Shown: positions 1-5,535 of the stretch, piece by piece
Layout of the letters: the number at the start of each line of letters is the position of its first letter
Position numbering within the stretch: the stretch's first letter is position 1
Origin: an uncultured Eubacteriales bacterium
Lineage (GTDB): Bacteria; Bacillota; Clostridia; Lachnospirales; Lachnospiraceae
Direction: 5' to 3'
Length of the DNA stretch: 6,844 nucleotides
Assembly (NCBI GenBank): GCA_902772745.1
Contig: CACYBV010000317.1
Location: 1 to 6,844, forward strand
Notes under the pieces: generated by a model
Database searches by the model: none
Told to the model about the DNA's origin: nothing
What the model saw: only the letters and a program-made list of their open reading frames with translations
Position numbers and translations under genes: made by a program

Positions 1-779
1 ACCTGTGGATCAAGCTCTTAAAGGAAACCCGTGACGAAGACTGGTCCCTCTGGCAGATCTGGTATGAACTTACAAGCCACCGTTCCCATGAAAAAGTCAT
101 CGGTTACTGTGAATCGCATGATCAGGCGCTGGTCGGAGACAAAACGATCATGTTCTGGCTCTGCGACCAGGAGATGTACTGGTCGATGGGCCGCGTATGC
201 AAGAACAATCTTGTAATCGACCGCGGTATGGCGCTGCATAAGATGATCCGGCTTCTGACCTATTCGCTTGCGGGAAGCGGATATCTCAACTTCATGGGCA
301 ATGAGTTCGGCCATCCGGAATGGATTGACTTCCCCAGAGAGGGCAACGGATGGTCCTACCATTACTGCCGCAGACAGTGGTCTCTCGCGGATCGGAAGGA
401 TCTGCGCTATTCCTTCCTCGGGGACTTTGACAAGGCGATGCTTTCGCTCGGCAAACGCGACGACCTTCTCGGGCATCACGCGCACAATCTCTACGTCCAT
501 GAGGGCGACAAGATTCTGATTTATGAGAAACGCGGAGATGTGTTTGCGTTCAATCTCAATCCGACCCAGTCCTTCACCGGCTATTTTGTGCCGACTCCGG
601 AGGAAGGAGAGTACGAGGTGGTTCTCTGTACCGACGACAAGGAATTCGGCGGGTACGGACGGATCGACAAAGCGGTTCTTTATCATGCTGAGAGACTGTC
701 GGAAGATGACGGGCGGAGCGGATTTTTAGCCTATCTGCCGAGCCGCTGCGCAGTCGTTTACAGAAAAGTTCAGAAATAA
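1..779 (+). CDS. glgB: 1,4-alpha-glucan branching enzyme, C-terminal part (5' end outside window)
   Basis: Glycogen branching enzyme (GH13 family) cuts an alpha-1,4 glucan chain and rejoins it through an alpha-1,6 bond, making branch points during cytoplasmic glycogen synthesis. Only the last 258 codons are here; the frame starts at base 3 and ends with TAA at 777-779. Near the start is the motif ESHDQALVGDK, whose Asp (codon 120-122) is the third catalytic acid of GH13 enzymes; the nucleophile Asp and acid/base Glu lie upstream of the window. Further on, NFMGNEFGHPEWIDFPR marks the end of the barrel, and KEFGGYGRID and YLPSRCAVV belong to the C-terminal all-beta domain. From memory, these match the eukaryote-like branching enzymes (human GBE1 type) much better than the E. 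coli GlgB type. The C-terminus is complete and unbroken. Family assignment is very secure; the subfamily is an inference from motifs. Confidence 0.95.
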   Translation, partial: LWIKLLKETRDEDWSLWQIWYELTSHRSHEKVIGYCESHDQALVGDKTIMFWLCDQEMYWSMGRVCKNNLVIDRGMALHKMIRLLTYSLAGSGYLNFMGNEFGHPEWIDFPREGNGWSYHYCRRQWSLADRKDLRYSFLGDFDKAMLSLGKRDDLLGHHAHNLYVHEGDKILIYEKRGDVFAFNLNPTQSFTGYFVPTPEEGEYEVVLCTDDKEFGGYGRIDKAVLYHAERLSEDDGRSGFLAYLPSRCAVVYRKVQK

Positions 780-827
780 ACGGAAAAATCAATTTATTAC
801 AGCCGGAAAATGGCTGAGAAAGAAGGA

Positions 828-864
828 GAAGCGAGGTCCGAAAAATCCCGGCCCGCTTCTTTTT
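828..864 (+). terminator. Terminator-like hairpin between glgB and the antiporter gene
   Basis: GAAGCG (828-833) pairs with CGCTTC (854-859). After a bulged A, GGTC (835-838) pairs with GGCC (850-853) with one G-U pair, leaving a loop of about 11 bases. Five T's follow at 860-864. This is the form of a Rho-independent terminator and would end the glgB transcript. It is odd that the T-run ends 13 bases before the ATG of the next gene and only 3 bases before its ribosome binding site, leaving no room for a promoter in between. It could therefore act as an attenuator rather than a simple end. Confidence 0.65.
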
Positions 865-877
865 CACGGGAGAATAA

Positions 878-2185
878 ATGAATCATTTGCTTGCACTTTC
901 AATTGCGATCCTTGCGGGTTTGATGATGACCCGTGTGTTTAAACCCCTTCGTCTGCCTGCGGTGACTTCCTATCTTGTTGCAGGCGTGCTGATCGGACCT
1001 TATGTGCTCGGCAGAATCGGCGTTCCGGGACTCGGTTTTACAACAAAAGACTCCGTACAGGCACTTTCTCTGATCTCGGAAGTGGCGCTTGCCTTCATTG
1101 CCTTTTCAATCGGCTCGGAATTCCGGATGTCCGATCTCAGAAAAACCGGCCGTCAGGCATTTGTGATCGGTGTTTTCCAGGCTGTCGCGGCAACCATAAT
1201 CGTTTTTGCGGCGCTTTTTGTCATTCATCTTATCTGGCCTGACCGGCTGAGTCTTCCGCAGTGCCTGACGCTCGGCGCCATTGCCACAGCAACCGCGCCG
1301 GCCGCGACCCTCATGGTCGTCCGGGAGTATAAGGCGCGGGGTGAAACGACAAGTCTCCTGCTGCCGATCGTCGCCCTTGATGATGCAGTCGGCCTGGTGG
1401 TATTCGCGGTGCTTTTCGGGATCAGCAAGACAATCGTCGAAGGCGAGGCGCAGCTTCTCTCAATTATCCTGAATCCGCTGATCGAAATCGTGCTCTCACT
1501 CGGACTCGGAACCCTGATGGGTTTTCTGCTGACTCAGATCGAGAAGCTGTTCAATTCGCATACCAACCGTCTGAACATGACGATTGCGACCGTTTTTCTT
1601 ACTGCGGCGCTTTCGATGATTGAATTTGACGCCGGCCCGGTGAAGATCGGCTTTTCCTCGCTCCTCACCTGTATGATGCTCGGAACGGTATTCTGCAATC
1701 TCTGCCCGCTGTCGGAGGACATCATGAAGGCGAGCGAAAAATGGACCTCGCCGCTTCTTGCGCTGTTTTTTGTTGTCAGCGGCGCCCAGCTGGAGCTTTC
1801 CGTCTTCCGGGATATCTTCATCGTCGGGATCGGCGTCGTCTACATCCTTATGCGCTGCATCGGCAAATACAGCGGCGCCCGGATCAGCGCGAAGATGACG
1901 CACTGCCCGGAAAAAGTACAGAAGTATCTTGGCATCACCCTGTTTCCTCAGGCCGGCGTTGCGCTCGGAATGTGCACAATGGCGATGGAACTGGGGGAAC
2001 AGGGAAACCTGATCCGTAATATTACGCTTTTTGCGATTCTGGTTTACGAGCTTATCGGCCCGCTTCTCACAAGAGAAGCGCTGACAAGAGCGGGCGATAT
2101 TGTCGCGAAAGCTCCCGAAGTGGAGAACCGCCGGAAAAACCGCCTTGCGGAAGTGCTGCAGGAGCGCAGCAGAAACGGAAAGTGA
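878..2185 (+). CDS. Cation:proton antiporter, CPA2 / Na+/H+ exchanger family
   Basis: A 435-residue integral membrane protein predicted to exchange Na+ or K+ for H+ across the cytoplasmic membrane. It is hydrophobic nearly throughout, with about 12 membrane segments. Family marks: a first segment followed by RLPAVTSYLVAGVLIGP (25-41); TATAPAATLMVVRE (137-150), the unwound-helix position; ALDDAVGL with the ion-binding Asp168-Asp169 pair; a charged helix containing R326 and K330 (GKYSGA); and LFPQAGVALGM (355-365). The Asp-Asp pair is typical of electrogenic antiporters such as NapA, unlike the Gln-Asp of KefB/KefC. K330 is a candidate for the Lys that salt-bridges to the Asp pair. There is no C-terminal RCK/TrkA-N domain, only a charged tail of about 35 residues, so NAD- or glutathione-type gating is unlikely. 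Start: GGGAG at 868-872 lies 5 bases before ATG. No convincing promoter is visible between glgB and this gene. Ion specificity cannot be read from sequence. Confidence 0.9.
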   Translation: MNHLLALSIAILAGLMMTRVFKPLRLPAVTSYLVAGVLIGPYVLGRIGVPGLGFTTKDSVQALSLISEVALAFIAFSIGSEFRMSDLRKTGRQAFVIGVFQAVAATIIVFAALFVIHLIWPDRLSLPQCLTLGAIATATAPAATLMVVREYKARGETTSLLLPIVALDDAVGLVVFAVLFGISKTIVEGEAQLLSIILNPLIEIVLSLGLGTLMGFLLTQIEKLFNSHTNRLNMTIATVFLTAALSMIEFDAGPVKIGFSSLLTCMMLGTVFCNLCPLSEDIMKASEKWTSPLLALFFVVSGAQLELSVFRDIFIVGIGVVYILMRCIGKYSGARISAKMTHCPEKVQKYLGITLFPQAGVALGMCTMAMELGEQGNLIRNITLFAILVYELIGPLLTREALTRAGDIVAKAPEVENRRKNRLAEVLQERSRNGK

Positions 2186-2200
2186 CAGGAGAGAAGACAG

Positions 2201-3031
2201 ATGGGAGAACAGGTATCGAGTTTTGTCGGCATGCTGCGGGAAATCTGCGAAAAACATCGGATCCTGCTTCAGAGTTATTCCGGAAACTGGGCGCACCGCA
2301 TGGAAAAAGACGGGAAAACCGCATTTATCACAGGCTACCAGTTCGGACTGAATCCGGCTTCGGTGCAGGAAATCTGCAAAGACAAAGCGCTGACTTTTAT
2401 GATGCTTTCGGACCGGGGCATTCCGGCAGCAGAACACCGCTTCCTTGCGCTCGGACTGCATCTTTTGGATGAAACGCTCGGCGAATATCTTGCACAGTGT
2501 GAAGAACTCCTGAAAAAAGACGGAAAACTCGTCCTGAAAGACAACTACGGTACCGGCGGAAACCGGGTTTACCTGATAGAAAACCTTCGGGAAGCGGAAG
2601 AAACCCTCAGAAAAATCCAGGGTTTTTCCTATGCGGCGGCACTTTCTCCCTATTACCCGATCGATGCGGAATACCGGGTGGTGATGCTTCGGGGCGAACC
2701 GCTTCTCACGATCCGGAAAGAGCGAGCGACGCATTTCGAAAACGGGGTTTTGGTACTTTCCGAATGGCGGCATAACCTCGGACAGGGAGCAAAGGGCATT
2801 GTCGAGACAGATGAGGCGCTTCTGTTGAAGCTTCATTCTCTTGCCCGGCGCGCGCTTGAGGCTGTTCCCGCCGGATTCGCTTCGGTCGACATCATCCGCG
2901 TCGGGGCGGATCTTATGGTCCTTGAAATCAACGGCGGTGTGATGCTCGAACATTTTTCCTCTCAGGATCCAATGTGCCGGAAACAGGCGCTTTCCGTTTA
3001 TGAGAAGGCAATCCTCTGCATGCTGGACTGA
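2201..3031 (+). CDS. ATP-grasp domain protein (RimK-like carboxylate-amine/thiol ligase), substrate unknown
   Basis: A 276-residue soluble protein with an ATP-grasp fold; such enzymes activate a carboxylate as acyl phosphate and join it to an amine or thiol. Visible elements in order: DK at 61-62 opening the fold with LSDRGIPAAE (69-78); VLKDNYGTGGNRV (111-123), holding the ATP-binding Lys113 and the flexible Gly loop; EYRVVMLRGEPL (157-168); RKER (172-175); HNLGQGAK (191-198), the usual N-x3-Ga position; SVDII with metal-ligand candidate D230; and LEINGG with E242 and N244, the last metal ligands. All core ATP/Mg residues seem present, so it is probably active. The N-terminal pre-domain is short (about 55 residues). 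It begins 15 bases after the antiporter stop, with AGGAG at 2187-2191 and a 9-base spacer, so the two are almost surely co-transcribed. No visible terminator follows. The acceptor substrate cannot be told; a peptide-, amino-acid- or cell-wall-modifying ligase is possible. Confidence 0.85.
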   Translation: MGEQVSSFVGMLREICEKHRILLQSYSGNWAHRMEKDGKTAFITGYQFGLNPASVQEICKDKALTFMMLSDRGIPAAEHRFLALGLHLLDETLGEYLAQCEELLKKDGKLVLKDNYGTGGNRVYLIENLREAEETLRKIQGFSYAAALSPYYPIDAEYRVVMLRGEPLLTIRKERATHFENGVLVLSEWRHNLGQGAKGIVETDEALLLKLHSLARRALEAVPAGFASVDIIRVGADLMVLEINGGVMLEHFSSQDPMCRKQALSVYEKAILCMLD

Positions 3032-3065
3032 CCGTGAAAATGCCTCTCGCATCGGGACAAAACAC

Positions 3066-3094
3066 TTGCGCCCTAATGGTTTGCATGATATAAT
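3066..3094 (+). promoter_or_regulatory. SigA-type promoter with extended -10 for the small ORF / TPR gene unit
   Basis: A perfect -10 TATAAT at 3089-3094 is preceded by TGA (3086-3088), an extended -10. Exactly 17 bases upstream is TTGCGC (3066-3071), a weak -35 matching only the TTG. The expected transcription start is about 3100-3103, giving a leader of about 50 bases before the ATG at 3152. It lies just after the ATP-grasp gene stop, so the two downstream genes form their own unit. Confidence 0.8.
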
Positions 3095-3120
3095 ATACTG
3101 TCACATTGTGTTAAACTGAA

Positions 3121-3135
3121 GCCGGCAATTCCGGC
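3121..3135 (+). promoter_or_regulatory. Small leader hairpin upstream of the 46-codon ORF
   Basis: GCCGG (3121-3125) and CCGGC (3131-3135) form a perfect 5-bp GC stem around the loop CAATT. It sits about 20 bases into the predicted leader and ends 5 bases before the AGGAG ribosome binding site (3141-3145). There is no T-run, so it is not a terminator. It may stabilise the message or affect ribosome access; function is unproven. Confidence 0.45.
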
Positions 3136-3151
3136 GGAACAGGAGATTCGC

Positions 3152-3292
3152 ATGATCGATTTTGAAGAGGAATTAAAAAAATTCAAGCCGAGTCTCGAGA
3201 TCGGCGACACTGAGAACGCGATTCTTTCAGACGACGACAAGGATATGGTCGACCTGATGGTCGAGCTGATGGCTGAATACCGCGACCGTTAA
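3152..3292 (+). CDS. Small acidic protein of 46 residues, function unknown
   Basis: A 46-codon ORF from ATG (3152) to TAA (3290-3292), short enough to be missed by length cut-offs. Support for it being real: AGGAG at 3141-3145 with a 6-base spacer, a strong promoter about 60 bases upstream, and a stop 11 bases before the next gene's ATG, with that gene's GGAGG in between. The product begins MIDFEEELKKFKPSLE, has an acidic middle with three Asp in a row (residues 27-29), and ends with a probable amphipathic helix (MVDLMVELMAEYRDR). It has no Cys, no signal peptide and no membrane segment, so it is probably a cytosolic helical protein. I do not recognise a named family; I have an unchecked memory of similar short proteins next to zinc-ribbon/TPR genes in Lachnospiraceae. 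Co-transcription suggests it may partner the cytoplasmic half of the next protein. Confidence 0.75.
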   Translation: MIDFEEELKKFKPSLEIGDTENAILSDDDKDMVDLMVELMAEYRDR

Positions 3293-3303
3293 GCGGAGGT
3301 TTT

Positions 3304-5130
3304 ATGAACTGCTACAGATGCAATGCCGCACTCGATCTTCAGAAAAATATCTGTACCAAATGCGGGGCGGATATCCGGACTTTCAAGAAAATCGTATATG
3401 CATCCAACCGTTATTATAATGAAGGCCTGATGAAAGCCCAGGTGCGCGACCTTTCGGGGGCGCGCGAATCGCTGCGCGCAAGCCTGCACCTGTATAAGCG
3501 CAATATTCAGGCCCGGAACCTTCTCGGGCTTGTCTTAAATGCGATGGGCGAGTCCGCGGAAGGGCTGAAGGAGTGGGTCATCAGCAAGAATATGACCACC
3601 GGCCCCAATATCGCCGACCGTTTTATCAACAATATGCGCCGCAATATGCGCGAGCTGGATTCGGAAGTCCACGGCATCAAGAAATACAACCAGGCTCTGC
3701 AGTATGCGAGAAACGGCGCAAAGGACCTTGCAACGATCCAGCTGAAGAAAGTCGTATCCGTCCACTCGAATATGGTCAAGGCATATGAACTTCTTGCGCT
3801 TCTGTATATCGACGACGGGAAGTATGACCAGGCCAGGAAAATCCTGCAGCGCTGTCTGGAGGTGGACCGCGGAAATGTTTCCGCGCTGTATTACATGAGG
3901 GAGCTTTCGAATCTTTCGGAGCGCGGCACAAAGAATGTCGGCATTGTCGGTGAAGACGACCGGGAACAGCTGATCATTCCGGTGCGTTTCCGTGATTTCG
4001 GATCTTATCTCGTGAATGCTTTCTATATCATTCTCGGAGCGGCAATCGGAATTGCGATTGCCTGGTTTGTGATTGTCCCGGGAAAGGTAAAAAAGGAGAC
4101 GGCCGGGGCCGATGAAGAGCGGCGTTCCTATGAAGCGGTGATCTCGGATCTCCAGGGCACAATCAGTGCGATGGAAAAAGCGAGCGAAAATGCTTCGGTG
4201 GAGGCTTCCGAGTCCGAATCCGAGGCGGTATCGGTTTCGGAATCCGAATCGATTTCGGAATCAGAAGCCGTATCCGAGTCCGAATCCGAGGCGGAAAAGC
4301 CTTTCTACGTTGTGGAACCCGTCGAATGGGAACAGCAGTGGGTTGCGAACCAGACGCTCGTCAGTGAGGCTGTAAGGCTGTACACCCGGGTCTTCGACAA
4401 TACGGCGACGGTCCAGACCTTTTTCAAAATTAATCCGACAATGCTTTCCGCTGCAAAAAAGCAGAATTATATAGACCTTTCCTATATTGCCGCTGATTAC
4501 GGAATCTTCAGCAGCATAATGGAAAAAGGCACGGAGCAGTATAATGAAGAAGATTTTGATTCGGCAAAACTGACTTTTGATACGGCATACCGGATGCGCC
4601 ATGACAGCGCGGAAGCGCTTTATCAGGCGGCGGCCGCTTATGACGCTGCCGGCGATCAGGAGGAGGCGCTTCACCGTTACTGGTGTCTCTGCAACCTTTA
4701 TCCGGGTTACGGGCGGATTCCGGAAGCCGAAGCCCGGTATCTTGAACTTTCCGGCGAGGCTTCGGTTCCGCCGCTTCCGGAAAACGTTGATCCGGAGGAA
4801 CTTACCTGGACCTGGACTGCGGAAGATTATCAGGTACAGATGGACGGCGAAACGCCCAAACGGAGCGACCGGGACCGCAGCCAAGAGAATCCTCAGGAAA
4901 GTCCTGAGGAAGAGCAGCCCGGCGGGGAAGAGAATCCGCAGGGAGAAAATCCTGAGGAAGAGCAGCCCGGCGGGGAAGAGAATCCGCAGGAAGAAAATCC
5001 TGGGGAAGAGCAGCCCGGCGGGGAAGAAAATCCCCAGGGAGAACAACCCCAGGAAGAGCAGCAGCCTGCGGGAGAACAGCCTCAGGAAGACCAGCAGCCC
5101 GCACAGGAAGACCAGCAGCCCCGGGAGTAA
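3304..5130 (+). CDS. Zinc-ribbon, TPR-like, single-span membrane protein with repetitive C-terminal tail
   Basis: A 608-residue protein of unknown function with a modular build. Residues 3-20 hold a zinc ribbon (C3, C6, C17, C20; CYRC and CTKC). Residues about 35-205 are helical repeats of TPR type, for example LLALLYIDDGKYDQARKIL (163-181). One membrane span lies at about 236-258. A possible short coiled coil (266-298) and a Ser/Glu-rich linker (about 298-331) follow. A second TPR-like region spans about 403-470, and a Glu/Pro/Gln/Gly repeat tail runs from about 527 to the end. With no signal peptide, the N-terminal half is most likely cytoplasmic and the rest outside; charge flanks the span on both sides (R228, R230; K261, K263, K264), so charge alone does not settle it. 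Start: GGAGG at 3295-3299, 4 bases before ATG. TPRs usually bind partner proteins, so an envelope scaffold is a fair guess. It shares a promoter with the 46-residue protein. Confidence 0.85.
   Translation: MNCYRCNAALDLQKNICTKCGADIRTFKKIVYASNRYYNEGLMKAQVRDLSGARESLRASLHLYKRNIQARNLLGLVLNAMGESAEGLKEWVISKNMTTGPNIADRFINNMRRNMRELDSEVHGIKKYNQALQYARNGAKDLATIQLKKVVSVHSNMVKAYELLALLYIDDGKYDQARKILQRCLEVDRGNVSALYYMRELSNLSERGTKNVGIVGEDDREQLIIPVRFRDFGSYLVNAFYIILGAAIGIAIAWFVIVPGKVKKETAGADEERRSYEAVISDLQGTISAMEKASENASVEASESESEAVSVSESESISESEAVSESESEAEKPFYVVEPVEWEQQWVANQTLVSEAVRLYTRVFDNTATVQTFFKINPTMLSAAKKQNYIDLSYIAADYGIFSSIMEKGTEQYNEEDFDSAKLTFDTAYRMRHDSAEALYQAAAAYDAAGDQEEALHRYWCLCNLYPGYGRIPEAEARYLELSGEASVPPLPENVDPEELTWTWTAEDYQVQMDGETPKRSDRDRSQENPQESPEEEQPGGEENPQGENPEEEQPGGEENPQEENPGEEQPGGEENPQGEQPQEEQQPAGEQPQEDQQPAQEDQQPRE
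4207..4294 (+). repeat. Direct repeat encoding the Ser/Glu-rich linker
   Basis: A 22-base sequence starting TCCGAGTCCGAATCC occurs at 4207-4228 and again at 4273-4294, exactly 66 bases (22 codons) apart. Between them are further TCCGAA/TCGGAA hexamers. The coded stretch alternates Ser and Glu, a flexible acidic linker just beyond the membrane span. Spacing in whole codons keeps the frame if copies are lost or gained. Confidence 0.8.
4888..5076 (+). repeat. Tandem 48-base repeats coding the Pro/Glu/Gly tail
   Basis: Three units, at 4888-4932 (45 bases), 4933-4980 (48) and 4981-5028 (48), are followed by a degenerate fourth from 5029. The coded unit is about NPQGENPEEEQPGGEE. Units 2 and 3 differ at only 3 of 48 bases, and units 1 and 2 share an exact run of about 41 bases at 48-base spacing. 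Beyond these, a shorter QPQEEQQPA-like motif repeats to the stop. All units are whole codons, so slippage would change tail length without a frameshift. The composition also creates long spurious ORFs on the other strand and in other frames. Confidence 0.9.
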
Positions 5131-5170
5131 AGGGAACATTTATCCGGATCCGCCGATTCGGGCGAAAACA

Positions 5171-5224
5171 GTGAGCCGAGAAACCCCGCATTTTTTGTCA
5201 ATCTTCCGGGATTCTCCGGCTCAC
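5171..5224 (+). terminator. Long inverted repeat, possible terminator after the TPR gene
   Basis: GTGAGCCGAGAA (5171-5182) pairs with TTCTCCGGCTCAC (5212-5224), 12 bp with one bulged C. Inside it, CCCG (5185-5188) can pair with CGGG (5207-5210), leaving an 18-base loop that holds a run of six T's. The sequence after it (ATTTCTGT) is only a weak T-tract, and the other strand reads TGTTTTCG. It is placed where a terminator for the 3304-5130 gene is expected, but its long loop and poor T-run are not typical. Confidence 0.5.
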
Positions 5225-5277
5225 ATTTCTGTCCTGAAGCCTTCAATGAAAGTGCTGTAAAAAAATTGAAATTCTCC

Positions 5278-5306
5278 TTGACTGCAGAAGCTTCCTGTGA
5301 TATATT
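5278..5306 (+). promoter_or_regulatory. Strong SigA-type promoter of the rpmG-secE-nusG-rplK operon
   Basis: TTGACT (-35, 5278-5283) and TATATT (-10, 5301-5306) are separated by exactly 17 bases, with TGA at 5298-5300 making an extended -10. An A-rich stretch at about 5259-5272 lies where an UP element would be. The expected start is at about 5312-5314, most likely a G, which in Bacillota would fit growth-rate control through GTP level (inference). The rest of the 5131-5375 gap holds the inverted repeat at 5171-5224 and the leader hairpin at 5314-5332; I see no other gene there. Confidence 0.88.
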
Positions 5307-5313
5307 ATTATGG

Positions 5314-5332
5314 CGTCTTCCTGTGGAAGGCG
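5314..5332 (+). promoter_or_regulatory. Hairpin at the 5' end of the rpmG operon transcript
   Basis: CGTCTTCC (5314-5321) pairs with GGAAGGCG (5325-5332) with one G-U pair, giving 8 bp closed by the loop TGT. It starts within a base or two of the predicted transcription start, so the message would begin with a stable stem. No T-run follows. The likely role is protection of the 5' end from decay, although a protein-binding leader is possible. About 43 bases separate it from the rpmG start. Confidence 0.6.
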
Positions 5333-5375
5333 TGTGAATGTTGCCTGTTCACAAAATAAAATGGAGGTGGATCAA

Positions 5376-5525
5376 GTGCGCGTTAGAATTACTTTGGAAT
5401 GTACAGAATGCCATCAGCGTAATTACAATCTGACCAAGGAAAAGAAAAACCATCCCGAGCGGCTGGAAACGAAGAAATACTGCAGATTCTGTCAGAGACA
5501 TACCTTGCACAAGGAAACGAAGTAA
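5376..5525 (+). CDS. rpmG: 50S ribosomal protein L33, zinc-binding form
   Basis: A 49-residue protein of the large ribosomal subunit, near the E site. It matches the family over its whole length: RVRITLECTECHQRNYN at the start and KKYCRFCQRHTLHKETK at the end. Cysteines C9, C12, C36 and C39 form the zinc site, so this is the C+ form. The start is GTG at 5376, supported by GGAGGTGG (5363-5370) with a spacer of about 8 bases and by the usual MRV- start and 49-residue length. An in-frame ATG at 5310 would add 22 unrelated residues, but it lies upstream of the predicted transcription start and can be set aside. First gene of the secE-nusG-rplK operon; secE begins 10 bases after the stop. Some bacteria replace C+ L33 by a zinc-free paralogue under zinc starvation; no such copy is in this window. 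Confidence 0.96.
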   Translation: MRVRITLECTECHQRNYNLTKEKKNHPERLETKKYCRFCQRHTLHKETK

Positions 5526-5535
5526 GAGGTGAATT

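Noticed and set aside
18..686. 222-codon open frame on the minus strand
   Set aside because: It is the complement of the branching enzyme, whose motifs are unmistakable; no family features are visible in the reverse product.
800..816. CAGCC/GGCTG hairpin as a separate terminator after glgB
   Set aside because: No T-run follows it on the plus strand, and on the minus strand the T-rich stretch is several bases away. It is kept only as part of a possible alternative fold with 828-864.
1496..3052. 518-codon open frame on the minus strand
   Set aside because: It lies opposite the antiporter and ATP-grasp genes, which have clear family motifs and ribosome binding sites. Its product is rich in Phe, Arg and His without any motif, as expected from the complement of GC-rich coding sequence.
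3036..3056. ATGC/GCAT mini-hairpin after the ATP-grasp gene as a terminator
   Set aside because: The stem is only about 4 bp and is followed by CGGGACAAAAC, with no T-run; it is too weak to call.
4888..5076. CRISPR-like tandem repeats
   Set aside because: Units are contiguous with no unique spacers, keep codon phase, and lie within a coding gene; they are protein repeats.
4261..5139. 292-codon minus-strand frame rich in Leu/Phe/Arg, looking like a repeated membrane protein
   Set aside because: The Leu/Phe repeats are just the reverse reading of the Glu/Gln/Pro-rich tandem repeats at 4888-5076; there is no ribosome binding site or independent support.
4577..5260. 227-codon plus-strand frame with Lys/Arg/Ser repeats
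   Set aside because: It is an out-of-frame reading of the repeat tail of the 3304-5130 gene. That gene has the zinc ribbon, the membrane span and a good start, while this frame has none of them.
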